The notes under the pieces are model-generated. The model worked only from the letters and a program-made list of their open reading frames with translations, was not told where the DNA came from and did not search any database. A stretch of DNA of 64,000 nucleotides from assembly GCF_947179165.1 (NCBI RefSeq), contig NC_077245.1, positions 201,001 to 265,000 on the forward strand, in the 5' to 3' direction. Position numbers and translations under genes: made by a program. This stretch comes from Solanum dulcamara (taxonomy: Eukaryota > Streptophyta > Magnoliopsida > Solanales > Solanaceae). The first letter of the stretch is position 1. Each line of letters starts with the position of its first letter. Below are positions 42,656 through 53,819 of this stretch, one piece after another.

Positions 42656-43169
42656 GAGAAAATGACCAAAATGGTCCTTAATGTATAAATCTAATGGAAA
42701 ATGGTTGTTAATGTCTATCAAAAGGTGATGACTTTGGTCCTAGGCCATATAAATAAAGATTGCTACTTTTGTTGTCACAATAAATAGGGGCCTTCAATAT
42801 CTTTCTTCATAGAAAACCTACTTAACCTTCTCGAAGTTATACTAGATTTTTCATACTCCATTGAATGTATTTACCATAAAATTACAATTTTCTTCAAATC
42901 TTACCCCTTCATTGAAAAGTTTTCACATGGCTCTTTCAATTTAGGGTTAGGAATTATAATGTAGGTCCTGAAATCAAATTGAATGATATATAAAAGTACT
43001 TTCGTTTTATAGTTTGATAGCTCACGTAATAGTTTGAGAGCAAAAGTCTTTACTAATATATCTAGGACCAAACTGATTATACTTTGAATAATTGGAAATT
43101 ATTTTCATCATATTTATACATGAAGGACCAAATGAAATCACACTCCATACAATTTAGGACCATTTTCTC
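42656..43169. mobile_element. Mutator-like MITE upstream of CDKB2
   Basis: The left end is GAGAAAATGACCAAAATGGTCC and the right end, reverse-complemented, is GAGAAAATGGTCCTAAATT. The flanking direct repeats are TTACAAGTGA (42646-42655) and TTACAAGTAA (43170-43179), 9 of 10 matching, in line with the 9-10-bp duplications of Mutator-like elements. The element is 514 bp and non-coding. Its right end lies about 240 bp from the CDKB2 start codon. Confidence 0.7.
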
Positions 43170-43299
43170 TTACAAGTAACGTGGAAAAGAAAGGAAAAAT
43201 AAATAGTCGACTACAAATAAAATTTATCTCAAAAAAGTAGAGGGGCAGTTGTGGAATTAGGAAATCAGAGTGAATCTCGTTTGAAATTCAAAAATGGTG

Positions 43300-43338
43300 C
43301 CGTTATGCAACGTGTAGGCGGTTCTTCAGTATATAAAA
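43300..43338 (+). promoter_or_regulatory. CDKB2 core promoter with inverted MSA core and TATA box
   Basis: CCGTT at 43300-43304 is the inverted AACGG core of the mitosis-specific activator (minus strand TAACGGCAC; only partial match to the full consensus). TATATAAAA at 43330-43338 sits about 70 bp upstream of the start codon, a normal TATA position. CDKB2 genes are known for strict G2/M transcription through MYB3R factors. Confidence 0.55.
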
Positions 43339-43408
43339 AGGGTCACTGAGACGCTCCGTCAGTGAAATCTGAAGCGCGCACACACAGAGACACGTAGCGA
43401 GAGAAGAA

Positions 43409-45139
43409 ATGGAGGCTGCTAAAAATGTTGGTAAGAGTGCATCGGCGATGGAGGCATTCGAGAAGCTGGAAAAGGTTGGGGAGGGTACCTATGGAAAGGT
43501 GTACAGAGCGAGAGATAGGGTTACTGGCAAAATTGTTGCGCTGAAGAAGACGAGGCTTCATGAGGACGAAGAAGGTGTTCCTCCAACTACTCTTCGCGAG
43601 ATCTCACTCCTCAGAATGCTCTCAAGGGATCCCCACATTGTTAGGTATCCTCCTTAATTTCTCGCATTTCTATTCTCTGCCTAGGGTTTCCTTTCCTTTT
43701 ACTTTCACTTGAGATTTCATTTCTATCTCATTAGGCGTGTTATATTTATTTCAATTAATTTGTATATTTCACTCTTTAGGTTTGTCATTTGTTATTCTGT
43801 ATCTTGTGTTTTGATGCGATGCCCTATAATTGTACAATTAGGCTTATGGATGTTAAACAAGGGCAAAACAAAGAAGGAAAGACTGTTCTTTACTTGGTCT
43901 TTGAGTACATGGATACTGATGTCAAGAAGTTTATTCGTACTTTCCGTGCAAAAGGAGAAACTATGCCCCCTAACATTGTCAAGGTTTGTAGTATAAATGT
44001 TCGGAGTAGTATGCTACTTCTCACACATTTATTATTCTGAAGTTCAATATTTAATGTAATTTTGTTCTCTTTGAAACAGAGCTTGATGTACCAGCTCTGC
44101 AAAGGGGTTGCTTTCTGCCATGGCCATGGTGTGTTGCACAGGTAAAATCACACTTGTGCCTTTTGGTTATACACAAACTCATTAAGATGCGCTTTTCATG
44201 GTTTGTTTATGTCACTTATTTAATTTGTTGCTGCAGGGATCTGAAACCACACAATCTTCTGATGGACCGCAAGACGAATGTGCTCAAATTAGCAGATTTT
44301 GGACTTGGCAGAGCTTATACTCTGCCCATCAAGAAGTACACGCATGAGGTAATTTTACTATTCTGCTGCAACAGCTATCACCATTCATCTATGCACTTTA
44401 GCTCCCCTGTATGTGAAAATAAATATTCCCTTTTTCTTCAGATATTAACCCTGTGGTATAGAGCCCCTGAGGTTCTTCTTGGAGCTACTCATTACTCCAC
44501 AGCAGTGGACATGTGGTCTGTTGGTTGTATATTTGGTAAAACTCCTATTCATCCTTCCTCTTCTGAATGATTTTTTTCCTCCTTATAGGTTGTGTAATAT
44601 ACTAAGCTTGGAGTTATAATTGTTCTTTCTTTTGTGGTTCGTTTTCAACCTCAGCTGAACTAGTGACAAACCAAGCCCTCTTCCCAGGAGACTCGGAGCT
44701 GCAACAACTGCTTCACATTTTCAGGTTTGAAGTTAAAAATCACCTGCTTTGAGCTTTGTTCCTCCTCACCTGTTCCACTATTCTAATCTTAACAGAATTG
44801 TGGTGCAGATTGCTCGGTACTCCTAACGAAGAACTCTGGCCTGGGGTGAGCAAGTTAGTTAACTGGCATGAATACCCACAATGGAAACCACAGCCACTCT
44901 CAACTGTTGTCCCTGGTCTAGATGAAGATGGGATTCACCTTCTCACTGTAGGCTTTTTTCCCCTACTTTTTGATGACTGTCTGGCTTTTATTAGCCTGTT
45001 AGAATGAGTGGATGATTTATGGTTTGTGAACAATTTGTGTTTGCAGGAGATGTTGCATTATGAGCCGTCTAAGAGGATTTCAGCAAAGAAAGCGATGGAG
45101 CATCCCTATTTTGATGATCTCGACAAAACTCCTCTCTGA
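43409..45139 (+). CDS. CDKB2: Cyclin-dependent kinase B2 (8 exons)
   Basis: Exons: 43409-43644, 43842-43983, 44080-44141, 44237-44348, 44442-44535, 44655-44724, 44809-44947 and 45047-45139; 315 residues (Arabidopsis CDKB2;1 313). This plant-specific mitotic kinase partners with A/B/D-type cyclins and acts from G2 to M. The Gly loop is GEGTYG (24-29) and the ATP-binding lysine lies in VALKK (46). The cyclin-binding helix is PPTTLRE (58-64), diagnostic of class B2 (B1 has PPTALRE, A has PSTAIRE). The catalytic loop is HRDLKPHN with Asp148, DFG is at 167-169 and the T-loop threonine is Thr182 in YTHE. The WYRAPE and GDSE(L) regions are intact. All junctions are GT-AG and in frame. No stop or missing catalytic residue. 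Confidence 0.97.
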
Positions 45140-45767
45140 AAGTCCAGTCCGCACATGACCCATGTGTTGAAGTTCCAACTTGATCATCAAAACTCGTCTA
45201 ATCCCTATCGCAAGCTTTTATTGCTTTTCTCAAGCATCTTTTAATAGTAGTATCAATTAGTATGATGATGCGTTTTACCTTTAAACCTTTCCTTTCAATA
45301 TCAACTGGATCAATGATGTAAGCACAATTATGTGCAAATGATACATTTTGCTATCACATTATTTGAGGTGTTTAGCTGCATATTGTCGTCAAAATTTAAG
45401 AATCACTGTGCCTGCTTTATGTTTTCTTTGATTATCATCTCTAAGTGCCTTGTTCAGCCGAGTACAAGATGTCTTCTCCACTTCACTACTCCAAGAATGT
45501 CTTGCTTTAGAGAAGGCAATCTGTGTTTGCGTGGTTCATGTTTTTAATAGTATTGTCAAAGCCTCAAAGGCATATTTAAGCCCTGAAAGCAAGGCTCAAA
45601 GACAAGCTTTTCCTTGCGAATGAGTGTTGCTTGAAGAGATGACACGAAACAATTTTTTTTGCACTTTAAAGGCCCAACCGGCCTTAGAGCTTTTTTTATG
45701 CTTTTTGCTTTTGCCAACACTAGTTATTAAATCCTGATTTTCGACACTGGACATGTCAACTTGTTCA
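45140..45767. other. CDKB2 3' flank
   Basis: Probable CDKB2 3' UTR in the first 150-400 bp, then spacer. No gene or clear repeat recognised before the MITE at 45768. Confidence 0.45.
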
Positions 45768-46048
45768 GACCATCTCCAACCCATTTCTATTTTACCTATG
45801 CTCTATATTTGGAGAGTAAATTAGAAAATGTGCATTTCACTCTCTATTCTCCATTAAATGAAGAATTTGGAAAGAACAAAATTTTATATTAGAGGAAGAT
45901 TATATAGGGTGATAATTGCAAAAAAGGAGGAGGATTTATATCATGAAATAATAAAATAAAAATGAAATAGAAATAATAATATAAAATTGAGGATAGAAAA
46001 AGTTTCTCTACTAGAGAGTAAAACTAGAGAATTGGGTTAGAGATGCCC
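45768..46048. mobile_element. MITE with CATCTCCAACCC termini
   Basis: The left end is GACCATCTCCAACCC and the right end, reverse-complemented, is GGGCATCTCTAACCC. Three-base direct repeats TCA flank it (45765-45767 and 46049-46051), so a PIF/Harbinger-type origin is possible. It is 281 bp, AT-rich and non-coding. It lies immediately beyond the last exon of the PILS pseudogene. Confidence 0.6.
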
Positions 46049-46360
46049 TCAAGTCTGATATAAAAAATGAAGTTAAGCTACAAGCCACATGAAGAATGTT
46101 GTCCACAGAGTAAGCGATATTGAAGCCAATGCATAAGCCCAAAACATAATCACTGAACACTCACTCTCACCAGCTCCAAATAACTGTCATGGTGCCTGCC
46201 AAGTGAAACAAGAATTGTGTCATCTCATCAAGACTTTATATTGCAACTGACCCGTGGTTATTTTCAAGAGTAATTGTCTTGTCCATTTAATGCAGAGCAA
46301 ACATAGGGATTTTTGGGTTTCCAAAATTGTGGTCAGGCCAAAAAAACACACGAAAACGAG

Positions 46361-47355
46361 TTGGACAGATAACTAGTCGAATGACATACCAATGGCCATT
46401 GCTGGGGGAAGTGCATATTGAAGTAAAAGTACAAATTGATATAACGGATCATGTTGTACCAAGCCCAAGTAAATAGCTCCTTTGATTACAACGATACCAA
46501 TTAGAGGTTGGGCAATGTATCTGGCAACGATAATGCCAACAAGTAGTAATTTCTGAATCCCTGAACCTGTCAAACCCTTCAAAAGGTTAGCTCCCATGAT
46601 CAGCGTTAGAAGTGAGATGGATCCATCCCTGCAATCATTTCAACAAGTCAAAGATACTTTATGGATTACATTCACTGACGCGGCAAAGTAGCACCAGTTT
46701 TAATTTTGTGACATTATCTCCAGATACTATCAGCAGCTAGAAAGCATATCATATATGGCTGCACAATGGCATTCTGAAGCGATTGCATTTTATGCAGGCA
46801 CTCTAAAGATAGAGCAGTTTATTTTTTTGATTGATTCTCAAAAGATGAACCAATTGTTATAGTCTATTCACACAGACTATTAATTGTGTCATACCCTAGA
46901 AAATAGCTGAATTTGCGATCACACTTAAAGGAGCTACATCACCAATCATCAACTTCCTTATCTGAGGTACAAGTCCAACTATAAAACCTGCAATCTGTAA
47001 TCAAAAAAAATAAATATTAATCACTTGTATGTAGATACTGGTGAGTGGTGACTGCTAATGTCTAGAGGACCTATAAAATGCCAACACAAAATGGTCTTTT
47101 CATCCCCAAAAAAGAATTCCTAACCTAAGTCATGTGTCTCATTGTTTCTGTAACCACATATTGACATATGAGGTGTATGTGTGCTCATGCTGCTACAGAT
47201 ACCTATAATAATTAAGGATTTTCAGAATTCAGTACATATTGAAAACCACCCTACGAAGTACGAACAAGATGCTTGTACATTAATGGTTGCCAAAAGACAA
47301 CCCCTCATAAGAAGAACTCTTTAAGAACAGAAAAAATAAGAAATTTTTTCAGGGT
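46361..47355 (-). repeat. Copy A of the PILS internal tandem duplication
   Basis: The segment from TTGGACAGATAACTAG to AAGAACAGAAAAAATAAG is repeated at 47848 to about 48793, offset by 1,487 bp. It includes two PILS exons plus intron and flanking sequence. Copy A carries a one-base deletion (CTAGAAAATAG against CTAGTAAAATA) that creates a stop. Confidence 0.88.
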
Positions 47356-47847
47356 GGATAGGTTTAAAACATATCTTGCTGTTACTTGAAAGATAGTCAA
47401 ATACTACAAAACACATTTTGAACGCATAGTCAAAAAAGGAACAAAACATGTTTTGAACGCTTAGTCAAAAAGGGAGGTGTAATACGCGCATTTTAAGCGT
47501 TTCTAGTTTCCTAGAGGGTCTCTTGCCCTCATTTAGATCCTCCCACAAAAAAATACAATCCAAAAGAGAAATAACACAAAGAGAGTTATACACCAAGATA
47601 AATATTGTAGTAATGAGTATCCTCTTTAGTGAGTTATTCATTTTACAAGAGAGAAGTGTTTATTGTTGTTTTCTTATATTTGAGAGCAGTGTACTCCCAT
47701 ATTATCATAATAAAATCTTTCTGCCCCATGGTTTTTTTCCTCTATCTGTTTGAGAGGTTTCCACGTAAAATTCTTGTGTCCAATTTATTTTCATTATTTA
47801 TTATCATATCAAATTTTAGTTGTGGTGCTTCCTCCCCTAACAAAGAA

Positions 47848-48793
47848 TTGGACAGATAACTAGTTGAATGACATACCAATGTTCATTGTTGGTGGAAGTG
47901 CAAATTGAAGTAAAAGCACAAATTGATATAACGGATCATGTTGCACCAAGCCCAAGTGAATAGCTCCTTTGAATACAACCATACCAATTAGAGGTAGGCC
48001 AATGTATCTGGCAACAATAATGCCAACAAGTAAGGATTTCTGAATCCCTGAACCCGTCAAACCCTTCAAAAGGTTACCTTCCATGATCAGCGTTAGAAGT
48101 GGAATGGCTCCCTCCCTGCAATCATTTCAACAAGTCAAAGATACTTTATGAATTACATTCAGTGACGCGACCAAGTAGCACAAATTTTTATTTTGTGACA
48201 TTATCTCTAGATACTATCTACAGATAGAAAGCATATCATATATGACTGCAAAATGGCATTCTAAAGCAATTGCATTTTATGCAGAAACTCTCAAGGTATA
48301 GCAGTTTATTTTTTTGATTGATTCTCAAATTATGAACCAATTGTTATAGGCTACTCACACAGACCAGTAATTGTGTCATACCCTAGTAAAATAACTGAAT
48401 TTTCAATCACACGTAGAGGAGCTACATCACCAATCATCAACTTCCTTATATGATGTACAAGTCCAACTACAAAACCTGCAATCTATAATCAAAAAAAAAA
48501 AAAAATATTGACCACTTGTCAGTGCGCTAGTGCAACTTGCATGTTTATTCAGCATGTAGATACTTGTAACTACATATTGACAGATGATATCAATAAACTA
48601 CTCCAATGAGATGTATTTGTGCTTATGCTGCTATAGATGCTTATAATAATTAAGGATTTTCAGAATTTAGTACACATTGAAAACCACCCTACAAATTAAG
48701 AACAAGGTGCTTGTACATTAATGGTTGCCAAAAGAAAACCCCCCATAAGAAGAACCCATTAAGAACAGAAAAAATAAGAAAATTTTTCAGGGT
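47848..48793 (-). repeat. Copy B of the PILS internal tandem duplication
   Basis: Counterpart of 46361-47355. Both exons in this copy (48382-48482 and 47877-48115) stay in frame and encode IAGFVVGLVHHIRKLMIGD and NLLKGLTGSGIQKSLLVGI stretches. The roughly 500 bp between the copies (47356-47847) contain no PILS exon. Confidence 0.88.
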
Positions 48794-51700
48794 TAATAGC
48801 TGCTATTAATCCTTAAAAAATAGATTTGAGGTTTTATGTCATTGATTAGTAGCAACTGGAGCTTCGATGCGTCTTCCTTTTAGACTTAGTATGTTAGAAG
48901 CACTAAACTAGATTAGGATAATTGTGCAATATAAACAAGTTCAGAAAAAGGAACACCAACAGAACAGTACCGCTCCAGTGGTAGAAGGGGCCAATAACCT
49001 CTTCAGGTTGATATTCCGTGAAACATTTTCAATGAACTGCTTTAGTCTAGTCCCAAGGTGGGCCTGTTGCAAAAATTCAAATATCAATATCCAATATTGA
49101 TGCATAATTATGTTTATTATGATGCTTAAATAACTTATGGAAAGAAAAATAAGTAAATAACCATGCATAAAAAAAACATCTTCATATTTGTGTAGATCTA
49201 ACATGGAGCAAATTAATCGATGTGAAAACACCAACACAAAATAAGTGAACGTATGGACGTGCAAAACTGAAATCCTGTTCGAATCAGATTTTTAGAACAC
49301 TAAACCAATCAAAAATGAGACCACAGTGAATCATTTAAACTCAAAACTGAAGTGCCCCATCTCAACCATTTACTATGGCGTAATCTCAGCAGAATTGCAG
49401 AACATTAATGTTGCATAGCGTTATGTGTCACAGTTCATGTGATGAATCCTTTACAAAAACTTCTGTCTATAAGGTTTAACCCTATTTCACAATCTCTATT
49501 TAGTCATCTACCAGCCCTAGGTGACCTCTCTTGATCGTGTTATTCATATGCAAGTTTTCCTATCTAAATTTTTTCTCTAATTAGTTTTTTTTTTCTGTCT
49601 ATTGGGTAAGGGGCAGAAAAAGACTCTTATTGCTGCATAGCCTGGAATATCCAAGATCGAGATGTGGAGCAATAATTAACCTGAGTTTTGTGATCAAATC
49701 TAGTGGAAGGAAGCCTATGTTGTACTGGTGGGGCCTTCGACGGGAGGAGTGATTCTGCTGATGTCCCAAGTTGTGATATAGGGCCTTCTCTCGAAGATAT
49801 ACTGGCGGAGGAATCACTAATCTCAACTTCCTTTGAGCTCCTACTTGATGATATTCTCATGATATTATAAACATAAGACCATAGATAAATCGCCCCTACC
49901 TGAAGTAGAACCGTCACCGGGAAAACATCAGATTTCCTTTGTATCAAAAGTCATGAATTTTGCAAGAAAAGGAATTCATGTTTATACAAGTACTATGGCC
50001 ATAATTTTAATTTTGGAGTGGAGACCCTTCTAATAATGCAATAAAATCCTTGAAACCAACTAAAAAAGTTAAGAGACACATACTGCCATCGAAAGTGAAG
50101 CATAGCCCATTCCATACGTGTGACAAACACCAGGATCCCCAAACGGGCTCCCTTTCTCTTTACAAACGGCTGGAATGATAATGAGAAGCATGTTGCCCAA
50201 GTTTCTTGTCCATGCAAAGTAAAAGTAATTTTAGATAACTTGGATACTGCAGAAGCAACTCGTCTCATTGTATGAGGGAGTTCTTTGCATCCTTGTTCGT
50301 CCTACTAATGAATTATTTGGAATAAGCTAGTTGATTTGTTCCCCATCTGTCTAAGAACTGGCGGACAAAGTTACCGGTAACATCCACCGCTGATAGGCGG
50401 TAGCAGGTAGGAGGTGAATTAGTCGAGGTGTGCGCAAACAACACTTTGTATAAAAAGAAAACGATACTGAAAATTTCTTATACATGTCTTAAAAATCCAT
50501 TAACAATATTTTCCGGACCTCCATGGCTATTACCTTTTTTGTTGAATGCTCATAGCGTGATTTGACCAGAAGAAAACAGACATGCATCAGAAGATCAATG
50601 CAGTGACCAAGAACAGTTTTCTAGAGGAATTCTTTTGTTCAATTTTTCTCATTTTCCAGGACCCAATATGTACTTGCACCTAAAGAAAGAAACTGCCTAC
50701 ATTTACGATTACACAGTAACAAGGTATGTTACTGTCTCATTCCGAGGTAAAGTTAATTTGTTTATCACATTGATTATAAAAGTATGTGAAAAATAATCAA
50801 TTTTCTTGGCTTTCCATCACCAACACCTTTATGGTGAAATTTGAATGATCGCACAATTTCTTTCTCTGCTTAATTAAAGTAAAAATAGTATCACATATGG
50901 AGAAGACATTTTAAACAGAATTCATTTAAAATCTTGAGAGACTCACTCCGCACTGAATTGCAGAGCAGCAAGATAATTAGGCTAATGATACTACGTTGCA
51001 TATCTACTTTAACCTTGATGATAAAATTGATATCGATTGAGTTGATAAGGTGCAAAATAGATTCTCATAACTTGGAATGGATTTGAAATCTCAAGATGTT
51101 ATTTAGCAGAATAAGAAAGGTTAGCTAGTAAAACAGTCTGTATCTCCCATTTGGTTTAGCAAATTAAATATAGAGAGTCAACAACAAGATTCTCTGATTA
51201 CGACCTTTGTTGATTTTCCAATTAATTTTAATCCAAAACTTGATTATTACTAGTGTTTTTCAACATAGTTCCTGAGTATATAAATTCTATTTCAGGACAG
51301 AACAAGTTGTGGTCTGGAAATTAGTCAGGTCCCTCATGAACGAAAACAAGCCAAGTAAAATGTGCTGAGAGTTAGCATCAACTATATCGTTATAGTTATC
51401 TTCATCACTGAGGTTATTGTTGATTTTACATATATACCTGCAGCACAACAGCCAATGACGAGTCCACGTAGATGCTGGGGAGGCCTTGTAATTAGAAGGA
51501 CAACCCAACCAAGAATTGAACCAACAATAAAAGTGAAGAGGATATTGAAAGGCATGAACCACCTACAATTGCAACCATATTAATTTTTACACAAAGGTGT
51601 TACAAGTGAATAAATTGGACATAGAAACTCACAATTTTTTGAATATGTGATTGTTTTGACTAAGTTGCTGGAGACAAGGGCTGGATTCAATACAAAAAAC

Positions 51701-52309
51701 ACGATCTGTTGGGAGAAAAAGTATCAGCATTGAACAACAAATTAGAGCAATGGAATAAATATTTATTGAAATATTTGATTATCAAAAAAAGTTTGATATA
51801 TTTTGATTCCTTTATGAATATTTCATAAATTTGTGGAATTTTCGAAATTATTACTTGAATAAATTTTAAATAAGTGAAAAATAAATCAACCATATATATA
51901 AAATCTGAAGAAACATAATTTTATTGATAATAAAAGGTGTAGGTACAAATGTGTTTGTTTCCTTGATTCTTCTCTGGATTTCTCCTTGATTCGAGAGCTG
52001 TTAGTGACGTATTTCTCGAATTAGAATAATTTAAATTTAATCTCCATCGTAATTCGAGGAACTTTTTATAAATATATATTGACATTGTCATTATTAGAAT
52101 AGGAAGCAGCCAACTTACATAGTCGTGCTCTATTTTGCTTCTCCCTGTTTTCCAATAAAGTAAGTAGGCTTCGATAGGATCACCATTTCAAAATAGGATC
52201 ATATGTAATTTGGGATTAATGTCGTTTCAAAATTATTTTCGGCATAAATAGATTGTTATCGTTTCAAATGATAACTAATAACTATTATTATTGACTAATA
52301 AATCTTTAT

Positions 52310-52314
<5 letters not shown>

Positions 52315-52341
<27 letters not shown>
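52315..52341. repeat. (TA)n microsatellite
   Basis: About 13 TA units followed by T-rich sequence and a run of about 18 T. Confidence 0.9.
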
Positions 52342-52674
52342 TTTTATTTTAATTTTTTTTTTTTTTTTGAAAGTTTGCAATCACAAATATTTTATTTATA
52401 AAATGAACATGAAGATATGCGATATTTTTAACGTGACATTTTAGATATTTTTATAATTTATTTATGAACTATAATTTGTCATATTTATGAGAAAACATAT
52501 AACTTAAGAAATTTATATTGCAAGTCTCAATGCACAAAATTTTAATTTCAAATTAATTTGATTTCAAACCACGTTCAAACGTTGAAAAATCTTTCTTTTA
52601 AAAGAAAAAAGTTGAAAATTCTAATCTTAGATATTTGTGAGGTTATGAAATGACGATACTGAAATAGAGTAGGG

Positions 52675-52920
52675 ATTAAGGGAGTCAACGAGGAACCACC
52701 AGACCTCTTTTTCCCTTTGCCTGATGCCAGTGTTGTCGTGAGATATTTTGTTCCTGAAACTTCAATCAGTCATTAATCATTAATAGTGATAGAAATGTTA
52801 TTTTTAAAAATAAATTGATACAACTTCATTTGACTCATACAATTAATTATGTTTTTCCGTCAATAAAAAATAAAAGAAAAATTCCGTTTTTAACACTACA
52901 ATATAGAAAAGATTTCATGA
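52675..52920. repeat. Diverged dispersed repeat, copy 1
   Basis: Matches 61910-62100 in the same orientation through words such as GTCAACGAGGA/ATCAACGAGGA, CCCTTTGCCTGA and TTCAATCAGTCATTAATCATT/TTCAACCAGTCATCAATCATT. The family is not recognised. In this copy the short minus-strand frame seen in copy 2 is interrupted by TGA. Confidence 0.7.
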
Positions 52921-53819
52921 ACATATCATTGACCATGATAAAAAAACAAAGGGATATCCTTGTCTTACTGCGTGCCACCATCTTCTTCTTTAGTATCTCT
53001 CATTATTGGCCGTCATCGTATAGCGGACCTAACTATATAATATTGTTGTGTATATAAAATAATATTATACTGCGAGTGAAACTATCAATTCACTTTCTAA
53101 TTTATAATGACTCAATCGCTGATTTTCATATGTTTGATCATTTGAGCAATTTAATTATACAATTAAATTAAATTTATAAAAAGATAAAATTGATAAAAAA
53201 AAATTGTGCTAGCCCGTAACTTCATTTTAATGTGAAAAAAGCTTCACTTGTTATAAAATAAATTAGCTTAGTAAAATAAGAAAGAAAGAATAGGAGATAA
53301 ATATAAAGGAGCAAATGAAAAAGAGAATTCGGGTGTCCAAAATGAGCAAGATGGACAACTTGTCTAGTAAGCCTCACTTTATCAATTTGCCTAGTGGATC
53401 CCACTAAAATGATAACATCATTTTAGTTTTTACATTAATTTTGTTATTTTAAATTTTTGTATTTATTTTAATTTTATCTGATATTTAATATTCATATTAA
53501 AATCTAATTATATTAAAGTCGATCTCACAATGAAAAGTGACATAACAAATGGATATTCAAATTCAAGATCATTAGTTGATTTAAAATTTAGCACACATTT
53601 TAATTTGTTTTTGATTATATGTTTATATAGGGTTGTTTATAACATGTTAAGCAGTATTTAAAATAATTTATAATCTCAACAATTAACTTGGAAAGTCCCT
53701 GTAATGGTGGTGTCCGGAGCCAGAATTCGAATTTAAAATTTAATTTTGTCCGCTTCAGTAGAACCCTAGGCGATAGAATCCCAATTCCAACAAGCTGCTG
53801 ATTTTGATTTTGATCTCCA

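Larger units (their letters stand above)
46073..51705 (-). pseudogene. PIN-LIKES (PILS) auxin carrier, decaying copy
   Basis: Exon remnants in order of transcription: 51629-51705 (VFFVLNPALVSSNL), 51438-51562 (WFMPFNILFTFIVGSILGW), 50084-50205 (NLGNMLLIIIPAVCKEKG), 49681-49899 (GAIYLWSYVYNIMR), 48971-49063, 48382-48482 and 47887-48115 (extent 47877-48115; copy B), 46895-46994 and 46390-46628 (copy A), and 46073-46195 (LFGAGESECSVIM...MWLVA). PILS proteins are ER-membrane carriers limiting nuclear auxin signalling; this copy resembles PILS1/3. Defects: no first exon with a start codon could be found; the 50205 exon is preceded by AA instead of the acceptor AG; the 46895-46994 exon lacks one base compared with its duplicate and runs into TAG; the last exon is two bases short (a frameshift at ACAG where ACTCAG is expected); and the 48.4/48.0-kb exon pair is duplicated at 46.9/46.5 kb. 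Most of the remaining codons still read as PILS, so loss of function is probably recent. Transcripts could still exist. Confidence 0.75.
51706..53819. other. PILS/NUF2 intergenic region
   Basis: AT-rich. I searched for a missing PILS first exon here on the minus strand and found none. It contains a (TA)n tract at about 52315-52341 and one copy of a diverged repeat (about 52675-52920) also found at about 61910-62100. The NUF2 promoter should occupy the last few hundred bases. Confidence 0.5.

Noticed and set aside
49627..49947. PILS as a functional gene using only the clean exons
   Set aside because: Skipping copy A could avoid one stop, but the AA acceptor at 50206-50207, the frameshifted last exon and the absent first exon would remain.
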